The notes under the pieces are model-generated. The model was given only the letters and a program-made list of their open reading frames with translations, was not told the DNA's origin and ran no database searches. The translations under genes were made by a program, and so were the position numbers. Source: an uncultured Clostridia bacterium (GTDB lineage: Bacteria > Bacillota > Clostridia > Christensenellales > CAG-917). From it: DNA of 10,177 bases. Positions 1-7,001 of this stretch are shown here, piece after piece; position 1 is the first letter of the stretch, and each line of letters starts with the position of its first letter. The DNA lies in NCBI GenBank assembly GCA_937881285.1, contig CALGEU010000299.1, forward strand, positions 1 through 10,177, written 5' to 3'.

Positions 1-269
1 GCTTCCGTCTCGTCCTGAACGTCGTCGAGAATGCCGTCGAATTCGTCGAGTTCTTCTTTGAGCGCGTCGATTTTGTCTTTCATCTGAGCAAAGCCTGCGA
101 GCAATTCGCTTGCTTCTTGTTTGAGTTTGCCCACGGTGTCGGTAGCGGCGTCGAGTTTTGCCTTTGCGCCTGCCAATTTCTGACGTTGTTCACTCTTTGC
201 GACTTCGCTTTCGAGTGCCATAAGTTCAAGATCTGCTTTCTGATATTCGAGTATTTTGTCAAATTTCAT
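1..269 (-). CDS. Coiled-coil protein, N-terminal part; probable C4-type zinc-ribbon family protein
   Basis: The gene runs off the left edge, so only the first 89 residues are visible. They begin MKFDKILEYQKADLELMALE and are almost entirely charged heptad-like helix rich in E, K, A and L, ending in an acidic stretch (KEELDEFDGILDDVQDE). This suggests a long coiled coil. In many Bacillota the gene directly after nif3 encodes a protein with an N-terminal coiled coil and a C-terminal four-cysteine zinc ribbon. The visible part fits that family, but the zinc ribbon would lie outside the window, so the assignment rests on position and helix character. The start is fixed by AGGAG seven bases upstream, inside the end of nif3. 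The two genes overlap by 11 nt in different frames, which suggests translational coupling. No biochemical role is claimed. Confidence 0.75.
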   Translation of the reverse strand, partial: MKFDKILEYQKADLELMALESEVAKSEQRQKLAGAKAKLDAATDTVGKLKQEASELLAGFAQMKDKIDALKEELDEFDGILDDVQDETE

Positions 270-1026
270 GATATTCTCCTACTGCCGTAAAAGGACAGGT
301 TTGTTTTGCTTTGATGATTTTCACTCCAAGCGGAGCGATGATGTTTTCAAACAGTTGTTCAACCGCGATTTCGCTGTGGTAGTGTGAAAATTCCACTATC
401 GGGAAATCGTCGTTTTGCGACGCGACGTAAAGATGATGCTTGAAATCTCCCGTCACGAAAACGTCTGCGACTTGCTTTGCGCACTCGTATGCGCTGTCTC
501 CCGCTCCGCCGCCGCAAATGCACAACATGCTCTTAATTTCTTTGTTTGCATTTCCCGTAAATTTTACGGTGTCGTCCGAAAGAACGCTTGCGACGTGTTT
601 TGCAAACTCTCCGAGCGTGGTAGGCTTTACGTCGCACACGACTCCCACGCCGTTCGGATTGAGATTTTTTCCGCCGAGCATCTTTGCAACCGTCTGGCAA
701 AGTCCGCCGTCGCACTCGTCGACGTTCGTGTGTGCGCTGTACACGGTGATTCCGTTTTCAAGCACTTTTTTGATAAGCGCGCCTTTTGCTTCGTCCGTGT
801 TTATGCTCTTTATCGCCGTGAAAAAGAACGGATGATGCGTGACTATGAGATTGCAACCGTTTTCAATCGCTTCGGCAACGACTTCAAAGGTCAAATCGAG
901 TGCCGTTACGACTCCCGTGCATTCTTCCGAAAGGCTTCCAATCATAAGCCCCGGATTATCCCACGGCTCTGCAAGCGTTTTGGGCGCAAACTCTTCGATT
1001 GCGTCCGTTATATTTTTGATTTTCAT
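259..1026 (-). CDS. Nif3-like dinuclear metal center protein (YqfO/GTP cyclohydrolase I type 2 family)
   Basis: This 255-residue protein has the family's metal-ligand motifs in order: THHP with H64/H65, SAHTNVDE with H99 and D103, and the C-terminal SHYHSE with H215 and E219. Together these build the two-metal site of Nif3/NGG1p-interacting-factor-3 proteins. Members form toroidal oligomers; their reaction is not firmly established, although some are annotated as GTP cyclohydrolase I type 2. At 255 residues it is the short form, lacking the PII-like insert that makes Bacillus YqfO about 370 residues. It starts two bases after the trmK stop codon, with AGGA eight bases upstream of ATG. Its 3' end overlaps the coiled-coil gene. 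nif3 following trmK is the normal Gram-positive arrangement. Family assignment is firm; function is only as good as the family's. Confidence 0.93.
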   Translation of the reverse strand: MKIKNITDAIEEFAPKTLAEPWDNPGLMIGSLSEECTGVVTALDLTFEVVAEAIENGCNLIVTHHPFFFTAIKSINTDEAKGALIKKVLENGITVYSAHTNVDECDGGLCQTVAKMLGGKNLNPNGVGVVCDVKPTTLGEFAKHVASVLSDDTVKFTGNANKEIKSMLCICGGGAGDSAYECAKQVADVFVTGDFKHHLYVASQNDDFPIVEFSHYHSEIAVEQLFENIIAPLGVKIIKAKQTCPFTAVGEYHEI

Positions 1027-1028
1027 AA

Positions 1029-1691
1029 TTATTCCTGAATTCTGTCTCCGAGCGCACTCTTTATAAGGTCTATCTTGCCTTGAAGTTGCGCTTCGGGATT
1101 TTTCGCGAGTATGTTTTCGAGCGAGCGAAGTTCCTTTTTCGCAAAATGCTCGAAATTGTCGCTGTACTTGTAAAACGCGCCGAACGTCAACTGCATATCG
1201 TCAAGCGTGCTTTCGCCCTTTTTCGTCTTGATAATCGTGTACGTTTTCCCCGCACATTCGAGCATTTCGTCAAATACTATCGTGTGTTTCGACGAGACGA
1301 TTTCTCTTCTCACTTTCTCGGGGTGAGTGTTTGGCGAAAGAATAAACGACGAAAACGTTTTGCCGTCTTCTCTTGCGCGTTGCATTATGCCGCTTATCAC
1401 GTCTCCGCCCAAGCCTGCGATTATCACCGTGTCCACTTCTTCGCCGTCAACCGCGCCGAGTCCGTCGCAAAGGCGCGTCTGCATAACGTCGGCAACTCCG
1501 TTTTCAAAAGCGAGTTCTTTCGCTTTGTCGAGAGACGGTTTGCTTATGTCGGTGGCAATCACTTCGCTTGCCCTGTCGGTGCTGACGAGATAGTAGCCCA
1601 GTTTTCCGTGGTCACATCCGACGTCCGCAACATTGCCGTAATCGACGAGATTTGCAATCGCGGTGAGCCTTTGGTCAAGTCGTATCGGCAT
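1029..1691 (-). CDS. trmK: tRNA (adenine(22)-N(1))-methyltransferase TrmK
   Basis: A 220-residue SAM-dependent class I methyltransferase. Motif I is DVGCDHGKLG (residues 23-32), which binds SAM. EVIATDISKPSLDKA (43-57) is the second strand and adenosine-ribose contact, IIAGLGGDVI (90-99) is the family-typical central motif, and SPNTHPEKVRREI (119-131) corresponds to the conserved QPN..LR-type segment. TrmK methylates N1 of A22 in the D-loop of certain bacterial tRNAs, in the cytoplasm. The length is slightly under that of the Bacillus enzyme (about 238). The start overlaps the sigA stop as TGATG (one shared base), and no strong Shine-Dalgarno sequence precedes it, so translation is probably coupled to sigA. 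Position between sigA and nif3 is the standard Gram-positive context and supports the call. Confidence 0.93.
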   Translation of the reverse strand: MPIRLDQRLTAIANLVDYGNVADVGCDHGKLGYYLVSTDRASEVIATDISKPSLDKAKELAFENGVADVMQTRLCDGLGAVDGEEVDTVIIAGLGGDVISGIMQRAREDGKTFSSFILSPNTHPEKVRREIVSSKHTIVFDEMLECAGKTYTIIKTKKGESTLDDMQLTFGAFYKYSDNFEHFAKKELRSLENILAKNPEAQLQGKIDLIKSALGDRIQE

Positions 1692-2737
1692 CAGTCGAAA
1701 TCTTTGAGTTTTTTAAGGCGGTTGGGGTGACGGAGTTTTCTCAACGCCTTTGCTTCGATTTGACGAATACGTTCACGTGTTACGTTGAACTCTTTGCCGA
1801 CTTCTTCGAGCGTTCTGGGGTGAGAATCGTCGAGACCGTATCTCAGACGAAGCACCTTTTCTTCACGCGGAGTGAGCGTGTTGAGCACCTGAATGAGTTG
1901 CTCTTTGAGCATATTGCTTTCTGCAACGTCACTAGGAGAAAGCGCGGTGTTGTCTTCTATGAAATCGCCGAGATGACTGTCTTCTTCTTCGCCGATAGGA
2001 GTTTCCAAAGACACGGGGTCTTGCGCGATTTTCTGAATTTCGCGCACTCTTTCCACCGAGCAACCGAGATACGCCGCAATCTCTTCCGCAGACGGTTCTC
2101 TGCCGAGTTTTTGCAAAAGTTGACGCGTTGCGCGCACTTGCTTGTTGATGGTTTCCACCATGTGCACGGGGATACGAATGGTTCTTGCCTGATCCGCGAT
2201 TGCACGGGTGATTGCCTGTCTTATCCACCACGTTGCGTAAGTCGAAAACTTGAAACCTTTCGTATAATCGAATTTTTCAACCGCTTTCATCAAGCCGAGA
2301 TTGCCTTCCTGAATAAGATCGAGAAATTGCATGCCCCTGCCGACGTAGCGTTTTGCAATGGAAACGACGAGTCTAAGGTTTGCTTCGCTCAGAATATGCT
2401 TGGCTTCTTCGTCGCCTTCTTCCATGCGCTTTGCGAGTTCTATCTCCTGATCTGCCGTCAAAAGCGGCACTTTTCCTATATCTTTCAGATAGATTTTCAC
2501 AGAGTCGTCGACGCTGCTGTCAATGAGATTGTCAAGCGAAATGTCGTCTTCTTCGGCGGTGTCTTCAACCTTGATGTTCTCTGCCTGCAAAGCGTTGAAC
2601 ACCAACTCCATGTCTTCGGCAGTCGCGTTGAGATGTTCCAGTTTCGCCATTATGTCGTCTTCGCTGACCGAGCCTTTGCTCTTTCCCAAAGCGACGATTT
2701 TGTCAATCTCTTGTTTCAAAAGTTGTTCTCTGTCCAC
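1691..2737 (-). CDS. sigA: Primary (housekeeping) RNA polymerase sigma factor SigA/RpoD
   Basis: This 348-residue sigma-70 factor has all core regions. An acidic N-terminal region 1.1-like segment (about 1-75) contains DREQLLKQEIDKIVALGK. Region 1.2 is DDSVKIYLKDIGKVPLL. Region 2 contains NLRLVVSIAKRYVGRGM, the core-binding DLIQEGNLGLMKAVEKFDY and the -10 recognition helix with FSTYATWWIRQAITRAI. Region 3 starts near RTIRIPVHMVETINK. Region 4 has TPREEKVLRLRYGLDD and the -35 recognition helix with VTRERIRQIEAKALRKLRHP. It directs RNA polymerase to vegetative promoters. The start is GTG, chosen because TAAGGAGG lies five bases upstream and the product begins at the family's usual place; there is no nearby ATG. 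It lies 18 nt after dnaG and overlaps trmK by one base, as expected for the dnaG-sigA operon. Length is close to Gram-positive SigA (about 370). Confidence 0.98.
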   Translation of the reverse strand: MDREQLLKQEIDKIVALGKSKGSVSEDDIMAKLEHLNATAEDMELVFNALQAENIKVEDTAEEDDISLDNLIDSSVDDSVKIYLKDIGKVPLLTADQEIELAKRMEEGDEEAKHILSEANLRLVVSIAKRYVGRGMQFLDLIQEGNLGLMKAVEKFDYTKGFKFSTYATWWIRQAITRAIADQARTIRIPVHMVETINKQVRATRQLLQKLGREPSAEEIAAYLGCSVERVREIQKIAQDPVSLETPIGEEEDSHLGDFIEDNTALSPSDVAESNMLKEQLIQVLNTLTPREEKVLRLRYGLDDSHPRTLEEVGKEFNVTRERIRQIEAKALRKLRHPNRLKKLKDFD

Positions 2738-2755
2738 ACTGTCCTCCTTAGTGAA

Positions 2756-4528
2756 TCAAAGTTTATCTTCAATTTCTTTTGATTTCAATATTTTTTGCAA
2801 TCTCGTGATTTCGGTCACGGTTGCTCTTTTTTCATTCTGGTCGGAAAGGTCGTTGTACTTTTCCTTCAACTCGGCAAGACGGGAAGATATGCTTTCGTTT
2901 GCAAGCATAACAAGGCAATCGTTGTAGTAGTCCGCTTCTCTGTTGTGGTCGGAAAACTTCATGTTGATTCCGAGCACGTTCTGAATTTCCTTGTCTTCAT
3001 AACCCATAGCGTCGTACATTCTGCTCACGTCCGCCTTGCCCGTCGGTTGCGATTTTGCCCAGTCGAGAAGTTTTCTGTGCGTATCGCACGCAAGCCATTC
3101 CGTCTTGATTTTGTTCAAATCCACGCAACCTGCCCCCGTAAGCACGCAGTTTACTACGAATCTCGACGCGCGCATGGTCTTTGCTTCTTTCTCTTCTGGA
3201 TTTTCTTTGGGTATCTCCGCTTTTTTCACGCCGACCGTGCCGACTTCCTGCGACAGAGTCTCGACGCTCACGCCCGAAAGTTTTGCGACGACACCCATAT
3301 AGACTTCGCGTTCTGCGGCGTTTTCGACGTCTTTTAGCACTTTAAGTGCCTGCGACACGTATTTTGCTCTGCCGTTTACACTGCCCAAATCGTTTGCGTC
3401 CGCGCAAAGTTTAAGTTTATATTCGATGAGCGGAAGCGCGGCGTTTACGTATTTCATATATCCGTCGTAGCCTTCGCTTCTCACGGTTTCGTCGGGGTCT
3501 TTACCGTCCGGGAGAGACACGACTCTTACGTTTTGAATGAATTTTGCAATAATATCGGTGTTTTTAACTGACGCGTGGCGACCTGCGCCGTCTCCGTCGT
3601 AGCAAACGTAAACGGTGTCCACCATTCTCGATATTTCTCTTGCCTGACCTTCGGTGAGTGCCGTTCCCATGCCGGCTATCGCGTTTTTGACTCCCGCCGC
3701 CCCCAGCGATATGACGTCCATATATCCTTCAACGAGTATCAGATTTTTGTACGCCGCGCCGTTGAGTTTTTTGTCGCGCTTGATGAAATTTATGCCGTAT
3801 ATCGTGCGGCTTTTGTCAAACAGCGTGGTGTTTGTGGAGTTTTTGTATTTTGCCACGTCCTTTTCGCCGTGATATATACGACCGCCGAATGCGATGACGT
3901 TGCTCATTCCGTCCATGATAGGCACGATTATGCGGTTTGCAAAAGCGTCGGACGGACGTTCGACGTTGGCGATAAGCCCGCATTCGAGAAGGTCTTGAAG
4001 GTGATAGCCCTTTCTTCTCATATATCCGACCATAGAGTCGTAATCGAGAGAAAGTCCCAGCCCGTAGCGTTTGCTCGTCTCGTCGTCTATGCCGCGATTG
4101 AGAAGATATTCCCTTGCGTCCTTGCCCTTGTTTTCGTCAAGCAAATTGTTGCGATAATATCTCGCCGCGTCGCGCATAAGTTGTTTCAAAACGTCGCTAT
4201 GTTCTTTCTTTTCGGTATATTTGGGGTCGAATTTGACTTCGGGAAGTTGCATCCCCACCTTGTCCGCAAGAAGTTTGACCGCGTCGTAAAAACTAACGTT
4301 TTCCATCTCCATAACAAATTTCACGACGTCGCCGCTCGCGCCACAGCCGAAACAATGATACCAGCCGTTGTTGACGCACATAGACGGCGTTTTTTCATTG
4401 TGGAAAGGACAACAACCGAAATAACGCCCGCCTTTCTTCTGCAAGGGGACGTATTGAGCGATAATCTCGACGATGTCGCATTTGTATTTGAGTTCTTCCA
4501 TAAACTCGGGAGTAAAACCGCCTGCCAT
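2756..4528 (-). CDS. dnaG: DNA primase DnaG
   Basis: A 590-residue bacterial primase, which makes RNA primers for replication forks together with the DnaB-type helicase. The N-terminal CHC2 zinc finger has C40, H43, C59 and C62 (CPFHNEKTPS ... YHCFGCGASGD). The catalytic core follows (about 110-260, with the RIIVPI and VIAFGGR segments). The TOPRIM domain is at about 261-345, with the metal-site residues E267 (LVEGYMDV) and D311/D313 (CYDGDGAG). The C-terminal third (about 430-590) is divergent and helical, as expected for the helicase-interaction domain. Full length matches the family (about 600). The start ATG is preceded by AAGGTAGG at about six bases. It is the first gene of the dnaG-sigA-trmK-nif3 cluster, with a TATAAT box just upstream. 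Confidence 0.98.
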   Translation of the reverse strand: MAGGFTPEFMEELKYKCDIVEIIAQYVPLQKKGGRYFGCCPFHNEKTPSMCVNNGWYHCFGCGASGDVVKFVMEMENVSFYDAVKLLADKVGMQLPEVKFDPKYTEKKEHSDVLKQLMRDAARYYRNNLLDENKGKDAREYLLNRGIDDETSKRYGLGLSLDYDSMVGYMRRKGYHLQDLLECGLIANVERPSDAFANRIIVPIMDGMSNVIAFGGRIYHGEKDVAKYKNSTNTTLFDKSRTIYGINFIKRDKKLNGAAYKNLILVEGYMDVISLGAAGVKNAIAGMGTALTEGQAREISRMVDTVYVCYDGDGAGRHASVKNTDIIAKFIQNVRVVSLPDGKDPDETVRSEGYDGYMKYVNAALPLIEYKLKLCADANDLGSVNGRAKYVSQALKVLKDVENAAEREVYMGVVAKLSGVSVETLSQEVGTVGVKKAEIPKENPEEKEAKTMRASRFVVNCVLTGAGCVDLNKIKTEWLACDTHRKLLDWAKSQPTGKADVSRMYDAMGYEDKEIQNVLGINMKFSDHNREADYYNDCLVMLANESISSRLAELKEKYNDLSDQNEKRATVTEITRLQKILKSKEIEDKL

Positions 4529-4555
4529 AAAGCCTACCTTTTTACTTTAACTATA

Positions 4556-4561
4556 ATTATA
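4556..4561 (-). promoter_or_regulatory. Probable promoter -10 box upstream of dnaG
   Basis: On the minus strand a perfect TATAAT lies 28 nt upstream of the dnaG start, in an AT-rich stretch between the upstream terminator and the gene. No convincing -35 box is seen: at 17-nt spacing the hexamer is GAATTT. The placement right after a terminator makes a promoter here likely, but the element is only half supported by sequence. Confidence 0.4.
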
Positions 4562-4631
4562 TACGAAATAAAAATACTAAATTCCTAAAACAATCCGAAA
4601 AATCTTTCACAAATCCCCGAAAAACCAAAAC

Positions 4632-4657
4632 GAGACCTGCATATTTTTGCAAGTCTC
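4632..4657 (-). terminator. Intrinsic terminator after the 54-aa small gene
   Basis: On the minus strand the arms GAGACTTGCA and TGCAGGTCTC pair around an AAAATA-type loop with one mismatch. They are followed by a T-rich tail (GTTTTGGTTTTT). The hairpin starts about nine bases after the stop codon of the small gene at 4666-4830 and separates the AT-rich lipoprotein region from the dnaG cluster. Confidence 0.7.
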
Positions 4658-4665
4658 ACGCATAT

Positions 4666-4830
4666 TTATGCAACATATTCGTTCACGTCAACTGTTTCAA
4701 TTGAATCGGCTTGTGCAACATAATCATTTGTAAAAAACATTGAAGCCGCAATCAAAGAAACAACAATCATTCCAAAAAGAATGAAAGCTAAAACTCGTCC
4801 GACTATTGTCGAACTACATCTTTTGTTCAT
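4666..4830 (-). CDS. Small single-pass membrane or secreted protein (54 aa), unknown function
   Basis: The reading frame begins MNKRCSSTIVGRVLAFILFG and has 54 codons plus TAA. A positively charged N-terminus (K3, R4, R12) is followed by about 21 hydrophobic residues (13-33), then TNDYVAQADS and an acidic tail ending in VNEYVA. Ala-Gln-Ala at 39-41 is a possible signal peptidase I site, which would release a 13-residue acidic peptide; alternatively the protein stays anchored as a bitopic membrane protein. The start is supported by a strong GGGGAGG about nine bases upstream. It lies 84 nt downstream of the lipoprotein gene with no obvious terminator between, so the two may be co-transcribed, and an intrinsic terminator follows directly. 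Like the lipoprotein gene it is AT-rich. No family is recognised. Confidence 0.65.
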   Translation of the reverse strand: MNKRCSSTIVGRVLAFILFGMIVVSLIAASMFFTNDYVAQADSIETVDVNEYVA

Positions 4831-4914
4831 TGTAGGAATCCTCCCCTTTGTTTATTTTAATTATTCATAAAACATAAAACATTGAAAAACGTGTATCGGA
4901 TAGAAATACTATTT

Positions 4915-5892
4915 TCAACCTAACCAACTCCCAATACATACATGAAAAATCAAGGTTGCCTTTACAGTAAAGCTCAAAAACTGATATTCGCCATCTGTTT
5001 CTACATCGGTTAGTAAATTATTTTTTCTATTCCATTTCAACACTTCAATTTGTATATTTTCGCCGATTTTTGCATGTTGATCAATATACAGAATATCTTT
5101 TACATTATATGCTTGCAAAGATCTAACGTAAACATAAATTATATCGCCTGTCTTGCCGCTTACTGAATAATGTGTATTGCTGTAGTCTATGTATTTATCC
5201 TGAAAAACAAAAACCTGCGAATATACTTTACCGATTGTTAAATCAAGCGAAACGTCCAAATATTTGTTAAAATTGTTTACGACAATATAATAGCAACGCT
5301 CTTTTTCATCCTGTTGGAAAAAGTACGTTCTGTTTTGCAATGCGGCAAATTTATCAAAATTCTGGTCATAAACAGTTATTTCTGTCGTATTATCTACATT
5401 ACCGCCAAGATAATATTCTTCGTCAAAAAGATCAATCAAATATTGTCCGGTTTTTTTCGGGACATATTTTACGACAAAATCGTTTTCTCTACGAACATAC
5501 ATAGTTGTTTCGACAACCTGTTGTGGCGCAATCGAACCCTTGATACTCTTTTGTGAGCTGAGAAAAACTATATCGTATTTTTCTTTTTTTGAAAAGTAAA
5601 CGATTCTTTCGCTTATTTCAACTCCGTCAATCAAAAAAGTAGCGTTTTCATCATCTATAGTGACAACATAATCGCCACTGAATTTCGGAGTAAAATAAAA
5701 CTCCGTTCTACCTTTGGACGACAAATCGACAGAAAACTCATAATTAGAAGAAACGATTTCAATCGGCGGTTCATCTGCACCGTTGTCATCACATGCGCTC
5801 AACGCAAAAAACAATATTGCAATCGTAATCGACAATGCGCAAAATACCAAAATAGTCCTATAATGTTTTTTGAATGAAAAAAGCACTTTCAT
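4915..5892 (-). CDS. Predicted lipoprotein with internal beta-sandwich-like repeats, unknown function
   Basis: A 325-residue surface lipoprotein candidate. The N-terminus has basic residues (K8, K9, R12), a hydrophobic core (13-31) and the lipobox LSAC with C34 as the lipidation site, followed by an acidic linker (DDNGADEPP). The rest is beta-rich. Two segments 76 residues apart share a pattern: residues 64-81 (FYFTPKFSGDYVVTIDD) and 138-157 (VVKYVPKKTGQYLIDLFD); a weaker third copy is at 242-256 (YSVSGKTGDIIYVYV). The pattern resembles the Ig-like/PPC-type extracellular sandwich domains, without clear catalytic residues. The open frame extends further upstream to 6006, but I chose the ATG at 5892 because GGAGG sits five bases before it, it places the signal peptide at the N-terminus, and the longer form would run through the acpP terminator. 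Codon use is AT-rich, unlike its neighbours, suggesting an acquired or fast-evolving gene. Confidence 0.85.
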   Translation of the reverse strand: MKVLFSFKKHYRTILVFCALSITIAILFFALSACDDNGADEPPIEIVSSNYEFSVDLSSKGRTEFYFTPKFSGDYVVTIDDENATFLIDGVEISERIVYFSKKEKYDIVFLSSQKSIKGSIAPQQVVETTMYVRRENDFVVKYVPKKTGQYLIDLFDEEYYLGGNVDNTTEITVYDQNFDKFAALQNRTYFFQQDEKERCYYIVVNNFNKYLDVSLDLTIGKVYSQVFVFQDKYIDYSNTHYSVSGKTGDIIYVYVRSLQAYNVKDILYIDQHAKIGENIQIEVLKWNRKNNLLTDVETDGEYQFLSFTVKATLIFHVCIGSWLG

Positions 5893-5917
5893 ATTATCCT
5901 CCGCTAGATCCATATTC

Positions 5918-5946
5918 ATATTACAACGATTAATAAAATTTTGCAA
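5918..5946 (-). promoter_or_regulatory. Probable sigma-A promoter of the lipoprotein gene
   Basis: Minus-strand TTGCAA (5941-5946) and TAATAT (5918-5923) are separated by exactly 17 nt, each matching 4 of 6 consensus bases. They lie between the acpP terminator and the lipoprotein start codon. The predicted start of transcription leaves a leader of about 20 nt carrying the GGAGG ribosome binding site. Confidence 0.5.
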
Positions 5947-5965
5947 CCCGATTTGTGAAAAAAGC

Positions 5966-5998
5966 AAATAAAATAAAAACGCACGCTTTGTGCGTGCG
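5966..5998 (-). terminator. Intrinsic terminator of acpP
   Basis: On the minus strand a perfect 7-bp GC-rich stem, CGCACGC/GCGTGCG with loop ACAAA, is followed by TTTTTATTTTATTT. This is a textbook rho-independent terminator about 95 nt after the acpP stop codon. A second, weaker hairpin (6009-6028, TCGTAT/ATACGA arms) lies just before it in the same transcript and is also followed by a T-rich stretch, so the two may act in tandem. Confidence 0.85.
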
Positions 5999-6092
5999 AA
6001 AAACAAATTCGTATTGTTTTCGATACGATTTTACAAGCAAAAACGGCATAAAAACTTTATACACGAATTGCAGGATGCAGGTTGAAATGCGA

Positions 6093-6320
6093 TTATTTGT
6101 TTTCTTCTATGTATTTCACGACGTCGCCCACCGTTTTGAGAGTGGCGACCGTGTCATCGTCCGCGACGAGTCCGTATTCATCTTCGATTTCCATAACGAG
6201 TTCCACAACGCCGAGACTGTCAAGTCCCAGGTCTTTTATAATGTCGCTTTCAAGCGTAATACGGCTTTTGTCAAGTCCGATTTGGTTTGCGATGATGTCT
6301 CTGACGGTTTCAAAAATCAT
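6093..6320 (-). CDS. acpP: Acyl carrier protein
   Basis: A 75-residue acidic carrier protein whose DSL motif places the phosphopantetheine-bearing serine at S35 (DLGLDSLGVVELVMEIED). The four-helix layout, the acidic helix II (VVELVMEIEDEYGL) that docks partner enzymes, and the length all match bacterial fatty-acid ACPs. The apo form becomes active only after a transferase attaches 4'-phosphopantetheine from CoA; the gene for such an enzyme is the next one upstream. AAAGGAG lies about nine bases before the ATG. It has its own near-consensus promoter and terminator, so it is probably transcribed alone at a high level. It is not next to fab genes in this window, so it could serve a pathway other than fatty-acid synthesis, but its sequence is of the ordinary AcpP type. 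Confidence 0.95.
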   Translation of the reverse strand: MIFETVRDIIANQIGLDKSRITLESDIIKDLGLDSLGVVELVMEIEDEYGLVADDDTVATLKTVGDVVKYIEENK

Positions 6321-6346
6321 TGTCGTATGCTCCTTTATACCAGTTG

Positions 6347-6375
6347 ATTATATCACGGATTTCGCCGCGTTTCAA
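6347..6375 (-). promoter_or_regulatory. Strong sigma-A promoter of acpP (extended -10)
   Basis: Minus-strand TTGAAA (6370-6375) and perfect TATAAT (6347-6352) are 17 nt apart, with TGA directly before the -10 box giving an extended -10 (TGnTATAAT). It lies about 27 nt upstream of the acpP start codon. This is one of the best promoter matches in the window, as expected for an abundant carrier protein. Confidence 0.85.
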
Positions 6376-6412
6376 GAGCGAATCGAGATATGCCCTGTTT
6401 TAATTTATTTTT

Positions 6413-6502
6413 GCGATTATTCACCTAATTTTCCCGTTTCGAAAAACGCAACACACGTTTTACACTTGTTTATATATGTGTGTTTTTAGGTGCTCTAATC
6501 GC
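6413..6502 (-). repeat. 90-nt nested inverted repeat between the transferase gene and acpP
   Basis: The outer arms are GCGATTA-TT-CACCTAA (6413-6428) and TTAGGTG-CTC-TAATCGC (6486-6502): two perfect 7-bp stems separated by a small internal loop. Inside, AACACAC (6450-6456) pairs with GTGTGTT (6478-6484), and CGTTT/AAACG adds a local hairpin. The element begins right at the stop codon of the transferase gene. No run of T follows the outer stem on either strand. The inner stem is followed by GCGTTTTTC on the minus strand, so it could act as a weak terminator. A small palindromic element or an mRNA-stabilising 3' structure are other possibilities. Confidence 0.6.
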
Positions 6503-7000
6503 CTATTCTTCGTCCATTTGATTCAAATCCATTTCGTAGGCAAGCACGCTTTGTTCGTCTGCGCAGACACATGCGTGATAGCCGTCGTAAACGGGAAAAT
6601 GTTCAAAATGCGCGTCTTCGGGAATAGTGCATCTGAAGTTTGAAAGCCCTTCCCCAGTCCATTTGAGATAACTCTCTCTTTCCGTCCATTTCTCAAAGAA
6701 ATCTTCCGTGTCTTCGGCGTCCATAAACGTGAATTTGGAATAATCTATGTCACGGATTTTCTCTATGTCGACGCCTATGGGCGTGTGTGAAATTCCCAGC
6801 ATAATCACGCCGTGAGAATGAGAAAGATTGAAGTATGCGTCTTCGGTGTCAAAGCGTGGTTTTTTGCCTTCTTCTCTTATAATCTCGACGGTCTTTGGCA
6901 ATTCGTTTCCGTAACCTGCCATTATGTCACGATAATACGAATAGCAATATTTCACGAATTTATCGCTGTCCGCTTCACCCCTTGCGAAAAACAAAACCAT
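6503..7000 (-). CDS. 4'-phosphopantetheinyl transferase, Sfp-like
   Basis: This 165-residue protein has the transferase superfamily signatures in order: FNLSHS (57-62), PIGVDIE (74-80, with metal-binding D78 and E80), and FFEKWTERESYLKWTGEGLS (101-120), the W-x-x-[KR]-E-x-x-x-K motif with E109 and K113. It moves the phosphopantetheine arm of CoA onto a serine of carrier proteins. It is shorter than Bacillus Sfp (about 224 residues), the missing length being mainly N-terminal, so it is a compact Sfp-type enzyme rather than the roughly 120-residue AcpS. The start ATG is one base after the hom stop codon, with GGAG inside the end of hom, which indicates coupled translation. It lies upstream of acpP, a plausible substrate, and downstream of coaX, whose pathway makes its CoA donor. 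Confidence 0.9.
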   Translation of the reverse strand: MVLFFARGEADSDKFVKYCYSYYRDIMAGYGNELPKTVEIIREEGKKPRFDTEDAYFNLSHSHGVIMLGISHTPIGVDIEKIRDIDYSKFTFMDAEDTEDFFEKWTERESYLKWTGEGLSNFRCTIPEDAHFEHFPVYDGYHACVCADEQSVLAYEMDLNQMDEE

Positions 7001-7001
7001 A

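Noticed and set aside
1727..4588. Long plus-strand open frames opposite sigA and dnaG (about 350 and 337 codons)
   Set aside because: They are antisense shadows of two certain genes, lack ribosome binding sites and show no recognisable domains; their length reflects biased codon use in the real genes.
5893..6006. N-terminal extension of the lipoprotein frame up to 6006
   Set aside because: It would read through the acpP terminator and the probable promoter, and has no ribosome binding site, whereas the ATG at 5892 has GGAGG and starts a proper lipoprotein signal peptide.
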